In this document: positions 11,201-21,700 of the stretch, in pieces
Layout of the letters: every line of letters starts with the position of its first letter
How positions within the stretch are numbered: position 1 is the first letter of the stretch
From: Opisthocomus hoazin
Lineage: Eukaryota; Chordata; Aves; Opisthocomiformes; Opisthocomidae
NCBI RefSeq assembly: GCF_030867145.1
Contig: NC_134429.1
Coordinates: 16,280,615 to 16,344,614, forward strand
Direction: 5' to 3'
DNA length: 64,000 bases
The notes under the pieces: generated by a model
Told to the model about the DNA's origin: nothing
The model's input: only the letters and a program-made list of their open reading frames with translations
Databases searched by the model: none
Made by a program: the position numbers and the translations under genes

Positions 11201-13495
11201 GTCTGCCTTCGGTTTTGGGAAGACCTAATTTTTCTGCTTTTCATATTTTGCCGTTCTCAACCCCCAGGCAAACAGTGGTCCAAGTACCAATGGCTGTCAG
11301 TTTTTCATTACGTGCTCCAAATGTGACTGGTTGGATGGAAAACATGTCGTGTTTGGTGAGTACCTGCAGCGAAGGCCTGGGTTCCGGCTCACAGACGCTC
11401 CCTGCAGCACAGCTGCTACAGTGAACAGCTACGGACTGCTTGTTCCTTCCCCCTCGCTTGGGCTAGTGGAGGTGTCTGTGCAGCCAGAATCTGAGGCGGA
11501 TCGCTGTTGAAATGAAACATTTTTTTCCCAGGTTAGCTTTAATCCAGACCAGTTCCTTTATTGGTGTATCGTGTTAGTACATAAATCCTGGTGCCAGTGC
11601 GGAAGAGACAGACAGATGAGTGAAGGATACCTTTCTTCTCCACTGTCAGAGAGCAGGACTGAGCTTTCAGCAGAGTTTTGAGATAGCAGATGTGGTTTCA
11701 TAGAATTACTAACTTTTCATGTGCTGTCGGATTTCAAGGCTAGCCTTTCAGCTGATGTCCTGCTTAGTATTTCCTCCAGTTCTGAAGTAACACTGAAACC
11801 GTTCCTTGCCGTTTTAGCATTATTACAAAGGTTGTGTTGCTAGAGAGGTAGTTCCTGCTGTATTTTAGCACAGTGGTTGGAGGTAGATCTCAAAGCCTAG
11901 ATTTCTACACGTGCCACCCCTGCGATGGGAAAACTCACTTAATCTGTTCCGAATGCGGCAAATGTTTGAAGAGGATTCTGTCCTCTGTCAGCTTGGAGAT
12001 CAGTAACAAACCCTGAAGTGCCCAAGAGCTATACCCTACGCAAGACTTTTGAGGAGGAACAGAAATTCCTGTACCTGTGATGAGCTGGGGGGAGCAACGG
12101 TGAAAGCTGGCCGTATTGAAGTGGATAAATTTTCTCGTTCTAGGTAAAATTGTCGATGGGCTGTTGGTCATGAGAAAAATTGAAGTAAGTTGAATTCGCC
12201 TATTTCTCTGTGCATGTCCACGTTGGAAAGTTGTGTGGAGGATTAACAAGGGTTGTTCTGTTGTCTCCCACTGTCTGTGTACAGGATACCAGGGAATACC
12301 AGTGTTGATAACTGGTATTGTCAGTTGTCATCGTTATAAAATAGCAGGAAATTTGTTGAGGCAAAGGCTTTCATGTGGATTGACTTTAGAAATGCCACGC
12401 TCTCGTGGTTGCTGGTTAGTGTTTGAGCGGGGACTGTGTTCTTGTGGCTTTATTTGCAATGCTTTGCATTTGTTCAGGAAGCTGAGCTGAAAAGCTGTTC
12501 CATCAGCAACTCAGACAAGAGCGTAAAGCAGATCCCTTCTGTGCCATCGCCTGGGATTATTCAGTGGATGCTAAATCATCAGTTCTGCTGATCTGTGATC
12601 AGCATGTTTAGCAAGAAAAACTAACCGAATCTTCTGATGGGCTTCCAGGAGATGAAGATAAATATGCTCAGGGGTGATGGCTGCTAGCAGTGTTGTGACT
12701 GGGTAACGAGCAGATTTCACAAACAGCAGTGAGTTCTTCAAGACAGCTGACACTGACTTGACAGCACACGCACGGGATAATGTGCACAAGGGCCTCTAAA
12801 TCTGAAAAGTGGGGCAAACACAGAGCTGACACCTGTTAGGTGTTGAGAAAAGGTGGCGTGCGAGGAGCTGTACAGCACGATATAACGCACGTGTCGCTCG
12901 CCCTCTTCACCAGAAGCACTGATGGAAGGGTTGTGGCGTGCCTGCTTTGTGCATCGCTGCAGCGAGGGGCAGATTAGAGGAGTTAAATGAGACACTTGTG
13001 AAAGAGCAGCCGAGTCCAGCAGAACGAGAGGCTCAGAGTGAGGGTTGCTTTGTGACTCATATTTGAATTCCCCGTCTATACAAACACACAAGTTTGCTCG
13101 TTGCAGCTGTAATTGGTAACTTCAAAGATTTAAGCCACAGCAGCCTCAAGTGACATGATGCCTGTTGTATCTCATGAGGAGCTCCCCAGTTCCTTCCCTG
13201 CCATCCAAAGGATCCTAGACCTCTGCGGACAGAGGATTCACCGGCTTATGGCTGGGTCCGTTGCCAAAATACGTGACAGTGCTTCTGTGTTACTCAGAGC
13301 TGTGTCTAGATTTCCCTGTTCCCGATGTTGCACAGGCATCTCTTAGCCAGTCTTCAAGTACATGTCGCGCTCTGGATTTGCTGTGCTTTTTTTAAGGTGC
13401 AATTTTATATATTTGTTTGTCCCCAGAATGTGCCTACGGGTCCAAATAACAAACCCAAGCTGCCGGTTGTGATCTCCCAGTGTGGGGAAATGTAA
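5266..13495 (+). CDS. PPIH: Peptidyl-prolyl isomerase H (cyclophilin H)
   Basis: Nuclear cyclophilin of the spliceosome that binds PRPF4/PRPF3 in the U4/U6 snRNP (known for the family). Nine coding exons: 5266-5331, 5885-5949, 6554-6577, 7046-7090, 7520-7562, 9612-9704, 11268-11355, 12144-12184, 13427-13495. The sum is 534 bases, giving 177 aa, the length of human PPIH as I recall it. The product begins [17 protein letters not shown] and ends [11 protein letters not shown]. The cyclophilin core is complete: [15 protein letters not shown] with R67, F72 and Q75, then NGCQFFIT, and W133 in [12 protein letters not shown]. All introns are GT-AG with agreeing phases. The start ATG is in a good context (gccgcgATGt) and the N-terminus differs from the mammalian one in the first few residues, as expected. 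Expression is probably broad, given the CpG/ETS promoter. Confidence 0.98.
5340..5850 (+). repeat. G-rich minisatellite in PPIH intron 1
   Basis: Intron 1 is almost wholly G-rich. Two clear copies of a ~105-base unit (gcagggggtaayt, gggggtaggag, then gtgcactgggggggctgc) lie near 5536-5595 and 5640-5702, with a weaker copy near 5455. Many G-runs of 4-8 make G-quadruplexes on the coding strand plausible. Confidence 0.7.
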
Positions 13496-14453
13496 AGCAG
13501 TAAAAGAGGAACGTGGTAAGTCTCCATCTTCACAGGCACCCAGCGCAACTGAACTCTGGGCTGCTCTGCTCCTTGCTTTTCTTTTGCCTTCCTTTCGCAC
13601 TCAAATTTGAGTCTGCAGAGAGCTGACTCAGCTCAGTGAAACACCAGAAAATGCCTCCCTGACAGCGCTGGGTTTTTTGCCAGCTCAACTCCCTGAACTG
13701 GCTTCCCTGCGAGCCACGCAGTCATCAAAGGCAGCGCTACAGGGACGCGATTTTGCAGCTGCTGTCAAGGAGAAGATGGGGTTGCGGGAGCTGTGCCTTG
13801 GATGGGGTTAGGCTGCCTTGAAGCCTCGGCTTTGGAAACCGGTGGATGAAAGGGCGTTGCAGCAGGAATCCGGCTGGTGTTACCCAGGCAGCCTCGGGGG
13901 GTGGGAGGCTTCACTTTCACCTGTGGGTTGGTGAACAATCCTGTTGCTGCAGAAAGCAGAGCATCCACGTGTGGGGCAGGCAGGGATCGAGGAAAGAAGA
14001 GGAGGAAGAGAGGACTTGAGCCTTCTTGCTCAGCACAGCCACAGGACTGCCACCACCGAAGGGCCAAGGAGTTACCATGTGACATAGTCTTACCTTAACC
14101 CGAAAAAATACCTCTGTCCTCCTCTGAAGGGAGATGTTTCCAGTATTTACTGTTATTCCGGGTTAATTTTGGCTACACCACTAGGCTCAGGACAGAGCTT
14201 AGGCTTAGGACAGAGCTTAGGCTAACGTACAATATTCTGTTTCCTTTTGTCCGCCCGCTTCACAGTAAAAACCACAAGCATTTAAACAAATCTGTCCAGA
14301 TTTCAATGTGTCAGGCTGCAGCTTGTCAAAAATCTGGTGTATTAGCCTTTTGGTTGTTGATTTTTCAAATTTCAGCAGGCAGGCAGGCACTGACAAAAGC
14401 AAATCCCTGCAATTTCTGGCCTTCCATCAGACGATTTCCATAGACATCTGGAA

Positions 14454-14594
14454 TTACCCATGGAGACGCGCCACTGCTTCCATAACAAAGTCTTTCAGCT
14501 CTGCAGTGCCTGACTCTTGGAGCTCCTCCTGTTTGATGAAGTGACGACAGGGAATGTAATCATTCTTTCGTTTCCCTGGTACCTCTAGTGGCAT
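14454..14594 (-). CDS. Small exon-like ORF in the PPIH 3'-UTR intron (doubtful)
   Basis: A 46-residue minus-strand frame starts MPLEVPGKRKNDYIPCRHF and continues IKQEELQESGTAELKDF, then VMEAVARLHG before TAA. The composition is unusually protein-like for an intron, and a GGTAATT donor overlaps its end. A second minus-strand open piece lies upstream (about 14705-14840, containing SKVAPASYPEMKGFSGWM) between an AG and a GT. I do not recognise either. They may be exons of an antisense gene, a relic, or chance. Confidence 0.2.
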   Translation of the reverse strand: MPLEVPGKRKNDYIPCRHFIKQEELQESGTAELKDFVMEAVARLHG

Positions 14595-15328
14595 TTATAG
14601 CCTTTTGAAGATAGGGACAGCTTTGTTAACAGCCTTTCTTGCAGCTGGGTGGACTAGTGCTGATGGGTCAGGTCCCGTTTAGGGTTCTCAGGCCTCAACT
14701 TGTTGATCTTTCTGTTTGGAGTACCTGATCTCTGGCCAGCATCCAGCCTGAGAAGCCTTTCATTTCTGGATACGAGGCTGGTGCCACCTTGCTTCTTCCC
14801 AGCCAGGTGTTAGGAACTGCCTTTCTGTACCCTGCTGCCTGGGGGCTGCCTGCAGACCAGAACAGCACGCGTCTCACCCAGCTGCAGACAGCTAAATCAG
14901 TTACTTGTCAAGATCCTTTGAAATCAGCCAGAAGAAACAGGCAGCATTGGTTTTAAGCTTAGAGGTAGAGGCAGATGGTGTGGAGACCCAGGAGGACTCC
15001 CGAGTTGTCTGGGTCGGGTCTGACGGGAGCTGGTGCACGCAGCAAGCAGTGCTCACCTGAACATGGCTGTAGCGGCACCCAGTGTCACTGCACAGCCTTG
15101 CTGTTGTAGGATGAGGTGGGAATGGCTGTCCAGCATTGCGAGCTTGTTTCTTCTCCTTCGTTTCAGTGCTCCTTCACCGGTGGTTAGGCCTGTGCTGGCT
15201 CTACACAGTTCCAGCCCCAGCCAGCTCCCCCACCACCCCAGTCCTCTCCACAGGATCTGCGGTCTTGACGTTCTCCTGAAATTATTTAATAATTGACATC
15301 TTTTTTTTTTCTTACATTTTGAAATGTA

Positions 15329-15334
15329 AATAAA
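15329..15334 (+). terminator. PPIH polyadenylation signal
   Basis: AATAAA followed within 25 bases by the T/GT-rich stretch aagtatgtgtgtagtg. Confidence 0.75.
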
Positions 15335-15359
15335 GAATTTTTTTAAGTATGTGTGTAGT

Positions 15360-18060
15360 GCACATCAGTTGACATGCTTAGGAACAGATCCTTTAGGAGA
15401 GAAGGGCCAGAGCATCTTCAGCACGTGCCTTATGGTTCAGTAGGGAACGTTTATGGTGCATGATGTTGAGGGGCATTGCTGCTGGGCGTCTGCAAAATGG
15501 GAGAGAAGGGGTGAAAGCGTAGCAGTGCTGTGCTCCACCACTTGCTCAGCAGGTAGATAAGGCTGCCTGGCAGAGAGCTTCTTGGGAATCTCCAGAACCT
15601 TTCTGCGCGCAGCCTTGTTGAGGCACAAGAAATTGGTATGGCACGAAGACTCCCATCGCCGTTAGTTTGCTGAGCTCTGACGTGAGTTACGCTGTAAATG
15701 AGTGTTTGTCAACCACCCCCAGCACGTCGCGGCGCTAGGCCACGGGGCTGTTACGTGCCAGGAATTTACCTGGGTGCTACAAGGGTGTTAGAGCAGGGCT
15801 GAAGCAGAGAATGGTTATGCTGCAGGAGTAGAAATTGGGGTTCCTTACCCTGCATGGTTACAAAGAGCACAGGTGAGGCTGCAGGTTGGTGGAAAAAACT
15901 TGGCTTTCTTCTCCCAGGCTGCAAGCTCATCTGCTGCTGGGGGGCCTAGAAAGCACCCCTCGGGGGGGCTGGGCTGCACAACGAGTTTTCTCATCCTGCA
16001 GATTAAACGTAAAGGAGTTGGGACAAAGTCTGTTCTGTCATGTGCAGGCGCGTCATCCCATCCGGACACATCCCGTCACTCCTCGGGCAGCAGGAGCGTG
16101 TGGTGCGGGGCTGCCTTGGGGCGGTGCAGCCCTGCGCTTAGCCTGTGCGTTACCCAGCGCTGACGTACTGGGGGACAGATCCTGCAGGCATGCTTTGGGC
16201 TGCGCTTTTATCTCGCAGCTGTTTGAAGTCCTTGAAGCAGGCTGTGGCTGTCAGGATTTCCAGGTCTCCATTCCTGGGATTGCACAGCTGCTGATGACAC
16301 TCGTGGTCACTTCTCTCCAGCCCGAGGCATTTCGCCTTCTTGTACCTGCAGAACATCAGGCGGTGAAAGAAACACAAAGCATTTTCCTCTCCAGACCCAA
16401 AAAGACTTTGCAGAGGGCTCTCTCCTGTGAGACGAGGGTTGAAGATTCCCAGTAAGGAGGAGAGAACTGGACCCGGATGACAGCTGTGAAGTAGAGGTGA
16501 CCAAAAGGAGAGGAACTCAGCTGCTGGTCCTGCTCAGGACGCACGTCTGGATGGTGTTCTGGCAGGAGATCAGCTCCCGGCGGCTCGAGGCAGCTCTGCC
16601 CGCCAGCTGCAGTGCTGAGGTTTGCAGTTCTGGCTGCGGGTACCCAAATTCACGGTACTTTTTCACCAGGGAAACCTGCTTATTTCTGGGTCCAGGCTCA
16701 GCAGCATTTTCTCAGCCTGATGCATTTATGTCACTGCGATCAGCTACTCTCACTGCCTGCAGCGCAGGGGTCACAGAGCTTCCCCAAATTAATTAACAGC
16801 CGCAAATCCATTATAACCTCTTTGAAAGTTCTTCCAGTGGCTAATTATATCCCATTACGTGTCTCTTCGACGCTGAATGTGCGGAGTTTCAGCTTTCCAG
16901 CTGTTCCTTCTCTGCTGGCTGGAAGTTTTCTCAAAGCCCACATTTTTGGGTTTAATTCCCCCTCGGTGAAGTCCCCCTTCAGTTATGTTGTGTGTAGCAA
17001 GTGCTGGAACCTCCTGGTGTAGAGGAGATGATGGATCTTCTCTCTTGACCTCCAGTGTCTTCCTCCAGCTGTGGATGCTGCGGTTGAAGACAGTGTTTCT
17101 GATTGCCTCTTTATTCATCTGGGGATCAGATTAGCCTCTGGGCCCCACAGTGTTACCCCAAAATACGCTGTTCGCTGTTAGGTGGCCCACATTTTCTTCT
17201 GTAGGTGCATGGCCCTGGCTTCCTCACAGGCTTCATCACCAACGTTCGAATTTTTCTCCCCCAATTTTCTCCCTCTAGGGTCTCTTGCATGGTGGATTCC
17301 CTATTTGCCATTATATTTTAAGACTTATTTTTCACTTGACTTACTGAGCATCATTTTTGATTTATCATTTGGACTTACTGAGCACCATTTTTGATGATCA
17401 TTTTATCAGTTTTGATATCATTCTGGTTTCAAGGTCACGATCCCTTGTGGGATTGTGTTCGTTTGAAAGCTCTTTCCTTCGTCGGCGGAGTTGGAGATCT
17501 CATGGAAGAGGCACCAAGATAGCTTGACAAGACCTATGTCCGTAAACCACACTGGTGGGTTACCCTTGGCCCGGTCTGAGCCCCTCACCTGGCCACGGCC
17601 ATGTGGGGAACGGCTTTTGTTTTTCGCACTGGGGTGGGGGAATCGACAGAAATTTGTGGGTGATGCTGTAGGACTGATCCCGAGGGTTGGCCACAAAGAC
17701 GGTGGAGTGCTGGGGCAGCTCCTGGAGACCTTCCTGGTGGCTGCCGGTGACTTTTTCCTCCTCCCATGTGGGAGGAATCGCATTTTTCGAGTGCGGGAGG
17801 GAAATAACTTAGTGGACGAGAGCGCTGGGTTCCCCCTGGAGCTTTGCGCTGGGGAACCCTCCGGGGTCCTCGGAGCCGGGTGGAGACGCGGGGGATGGAA
17901 GCTGAGGAGCGGAGAGGGGGTCCCGGGGAAGGGCCCCACTGAGAGACAGGGGCTGCCCCCCCAAGGGAGCCCTCCGGGAGGGAAGGGCGGGATGCTGGGG
18001 AAAAGGCTCGTTAGAGACGAGAGACCCCCGCCCCGGGGCTACAGCCCGGCTCTTCAACGG
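15360..18060. other. PPIH-YBX1 intergenic region
   Basis: I find no convincing exon here. A 24-base motif with one mismatch occurs twice at 17338-17361 and 17372-17395 (gacttactgagca, then atttttgat). The sequence from about 17100 to 17500 has a mixed AT-rich then GC-rich character that could be an old unclassified repeat, but no borders are visible. Confidence 0.5.
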
Positions 18061-18339
18061 CTTAATTAGAGGCGTTTACCTCCGGCAATTAGCCGGGCAA
18101 GGGCCCGCGGAGCAGCCCGCGCTCTGCATCTGCGGGAGGGGGGTGCAGGGCCCGATCCCCCCCCGCCCGCCCTCTCACCGGGAGGCCCGTGCACAGGGCT
18201 CAGTGCGTCCCTGAGCCCGCGGCCCGGCACCACCGGGGGCAGGCGGGGGGCGAGGCCCCGCGCGGGAGGGGACGGAGCGGGCCCGGCCGCCGCTGCCACA
18301 TGGTCGTCCGCACTTCCCCGGTCGGGCCCGTTGGGGGTG

Positions 18340-18768
18340 GGAGCGGCGGAGGCGGCCAATCGAGGCGCGGGGGCGGGGACTCCGGGTAGGCCGGTGAGAA
18401 AAGAGAGCCTGGCAGCCGCGGCCGGAACAGCCAATGAGCGCGCGTTCCTGAGGAAAGGCAGGTGCTGTAGCCAATAGGTGCTCGGCGAGGGGCGGTGGCC
18501 GGAAGGGGGAGAGCCAACGGACTTGCTCGTCGCTTAACGGGCGGGCCGAGCGGCGAATAGCGCGGCGCGCGGGCGGGGCGCGCGGGGTGGCTAGCCGGTG
18601 CGGGCCGCCATTGTGGCCAGTTCGATCGGTATCGGGAGCGGAGAGCGGAGCTCAGCGAGCCCGGAGCAGGGAGCAGCCCCCCCACGGCCGGCCTCAGTCA
18701 CCATCACACCGCGGGAGGCGGCGCAAACAGCCAGTCACCACCACCGTCCGCACCGAACAGCCGCCGCC
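18340..18768 (+). promoter_or_regulatory. YBX1 CpG-island promoter with three CCAAT boxes
   Basis: Very CpG-rich from about 18060 to 19560. CCAAT boxes lie at 18356-18360, 18431-18435 and 18471-18475. Read on the minus strand the last two are ctcattggct and cctattggct, close to the Y-box (inverted CCAAT). A YY1-like gccgccattgtgg is at 18605-18617. No TATA box is evident. The 5' UTR up to the ATG at 18769 shows no in-frame upstream start that I noticed. Confidence 0.65.
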
Positions 18769-21700
18769 ATGAGCAGCGAGGCCGAGACCCAGCCGCCCGC
18801 CGCCCCCGTCCCCGCGGCGGCCCCCGCCGCTCCCGCCGACTCCAAGCCTAACGGTGGGACCGGGAACGGGGGCAGCGGCCTGGCCTCGGCGGCGCCTCCC
18901 GCCGGCGGGGACAAGAAGGTCATCGGTGAGGGGCGGGGGGGGGGGTGGCGGTTGGGAGGCCTCGGCGGCGGCGCGAGACACCCCCCCCCTTCCCCCGCCA
19001 TCGCTGAGGGGCGGCGCGAGCTTCCCCCTCGCTGAGGGGCGGCGCGCGCCTCCTCCGCCTCCTCCTCGCGGCGCGCGCGCCCGCGGCGGCCGTTGGGCGC
19101 CTTCCTCCTCCTCCTCCTCCTCCTCCTCCTCCTCCTCCGCGCGCGCCGCCGGGCCCCGCGTGTCGGCGGGTGGGGGCGGGGCGCCTCAAAATGTCCGCCA
19201 CGCGGGGGCCCTTTGTGTGCGCCGCCCCGCCACGTGCCGCCCTGACGCCGCCGCCGGGCCTTTCCCCCCCCCCCCTTTTTTCCTCCCCGCAGCAACGAAG
19301 GTTTTGGGAACAGTGAAATGGTTCAACGTGAGGAACGGGTACGGCTTCATCAACAGGTGAGGGCCCGGCGGGCGGGGCCGGGGGCGCGCGCGCTGCGGGG
19401 CTGCCGGGAGCGGGGCGGGCCCCCGGGGCGGGCCCCCCCTCCCCAGGGGGTATCGCCGCTATCGCCGTTATCGCCGAGCTCGGCGGGGAGAACCGGGCGC
19501 CGCCATCCCCGGGTCCACCCCCACCCCGGGGCCCCAGCAAGAGCCGTGCTCACCCCGGGAGTCTGTTTCCGTGGCGGTGTCGCTCGCGTTAAAGTTATTT
19601 TTTTTTATGGCACTTAAGGTTTTCGGGGGTTGTTTTTGCTTGCTCTTGAGGGTATCGAGCTCTGCTGGCTGAGACTTGGAAGTGCCTCTCCAGGGGAGCA
19701 AGTGCACATGCTGGTGCTTTTATTGGGCATTTTTTTTAGGTTTGCTTTAAATAGTGCTGTTTTTTAACTGTCTGTTACCTTATGACCCAGTCTTAGGTGT
19801 CTGCCAAGCTCCTTAACTGGTTTTGTGTCTGCAACTTTAAAAACAATACGCGCGTTTAAGCTCCTGTATGAAGTTCAGGCACGTCAGTGCGAGCAAAAAT
19901 CGCTTGGAGCGCGTGGTAGTTAAAAGCGCGCTCTCCTGAGGAAGCCCTGAATGCACGGGAGAAAGAACAAAATTCAGATTTCCTCTATCAGTTTGGAAGG
20001 GCCCTCTGTGGATCATCTGGGCCAACCCCCTGCCAGAGCGGGGTCACCCAGAGCAGGTGGAAAGGGCTCTAAGGGAAGAAGTGCCTAGAAGCTTCTTTTT
20101 ATGACAGCGGTTGGTTTTAAAGAAGAATTTGAACACTTAAGGGTGTGTAAATGCTTAAAATAGGCATGTCAGTGAGGCTGCCCAGGAGTAGAGGAGTCCT
20201 GGAGTTGCTCTTGAAAGCAGTTCTGGGAAAATGGGAAATTCTTGCACCCGTTGGTTCGGGAGGGCCTCCCCATGAGGTGTTTGGCAGAGGCCGTGTTCCA
20301 AAGAACTGTTCCTCTTCAACACCTGGTACCTCAAAACCACAGTTTTGGAATTCTGCAGGAGACTTGGAAGTGCCTCTTCAGGGAAGCAACTGTACATACT
20401 GGTGCTTTTATTTGGCATTGTGTTTAGGTGTGCTTTAAGTGTTGCTGTTTTTTAACTGTCTGTTACCTTATGACCCAGTCTTGGTGTCTGCCAAGCTCCT
20501 TAACTGATTTTGTGTCTGCAACTTTAAAAACTTAACTCTGAGGCTGCCCGGTGTGCAGTCTGCACGTCGCGTTTTTAATGTTAAATGTCATATAGTCATC
20601 AGTGCTGTAAGCTTTATCGTCTTTGGCTTTTGTAAACGCGTATAAAGTCATAGGCCACAAACTGCACCTCTAGGGAAGGGTTTTTTCCTGTTTCCCTCAG
20701 TAGTGGAAATGCTCAGTGATGTGAGTCAAGCAAGGAAGCAGCAGCAGCTAGTTAAGACATCCGAATGGCTTCCCCAGTCATTAATTTGGCAGCTGTTTAA
20801 TCCCTGAGGTTGCCATTTTTAATGAGAAACCCAGCGTGATCTCATGTTATCAAGAGATTAGAGCCGCAGCCTGAGAACCGAACTGGAGGACATTTCCTCA
20901 ACTCTGGAATCTCTCTGGCTTGCTGCGAGGGAAACTTTGCGGGCGCTCCTGCCCTTGCCTGTCTTTGCTTCAGCCGCGCCTGCTTGCAGCTGAAGTTAGC
21001 TTTGGAACTAAAATACAGCTTTGTTGTAGGTGCACGTTAACTTCAAGTATTTGCTGTGTTCTTTTAATGTTAGAAGTGCATTTCTGTTCTGAAATACCAG
21101 TTTGAATTCGGAGCATCTGTCAATTGTTTCTCACAGCAGTGAAAATAATAAATGGATGGGCAGGCCCCTGACTTGCTCTTCTTACCATAATTGGAGCTGC
21201 GCATTGATATCTGGCTTTGTATTTAGTGCTGTGTTGGTCTGAACAGTGGCGTTTTCCTGATCTGTCTGCTTGTCTGATGCCTTTATTTTTTTATCTAAGG
21301 GGTTAAAGGTGTTGGGGGGAGAGTCATTCAGTGCAAACATAAGCCAGAGGGCTTGTTGGGCCTACAGAGTGGGGGTTTCTCTCATACCAGTTCAGTTCTG
21401 CTTTGAGCAAGTGCTTGCTGTTGCTGTTGCAGCATCCAAGCAGCAGCATGCTTGCTGCCTCTGTGGATGTGCTTGCTGGAAAACACCATCAGGAATCACG
21501 TGGCAGGCACTGGGCTGCAAAATTGACCAGTACATTTTTTAACTAACCGTGTGTACACCTTGAGTTGTATCTGTGTAACTGAGTCATATATTGATCTAAA
21601 GCTCCAATGGAAACTGCGTTTTCAAAACAAGCATCTGGTGTGGTTGCCCAAAATCAAGCTGGAGCCAGAGCGTAGAGCATCCCTACCTGCAGCGCACAGA

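Larger units (their letters stand above)
13496..15355 (+). other. PPIH: PPIH 3' UTR with its own intron
   Basis: After the stop at 13493-13495 the exon runs only 20 bases to a donor (GTG/GTAAGT, exon end 13515). The likely terminal exon starts at 15167 after a strong acceptor (ttctccttcgtttcag) and carries AATAAA at 15329-15334. Cleavage is expected around 15350. A junction 20 bases after the stop is too close to trigger nonsense-mediated decay. Confidence 0.7.

Noticed and set aside
17100-17520. Possible second LTR between PPIH and YBX1
   Set aside because: No TG/CA ends, target duplication or polyadenylation signal in the right order could be found.
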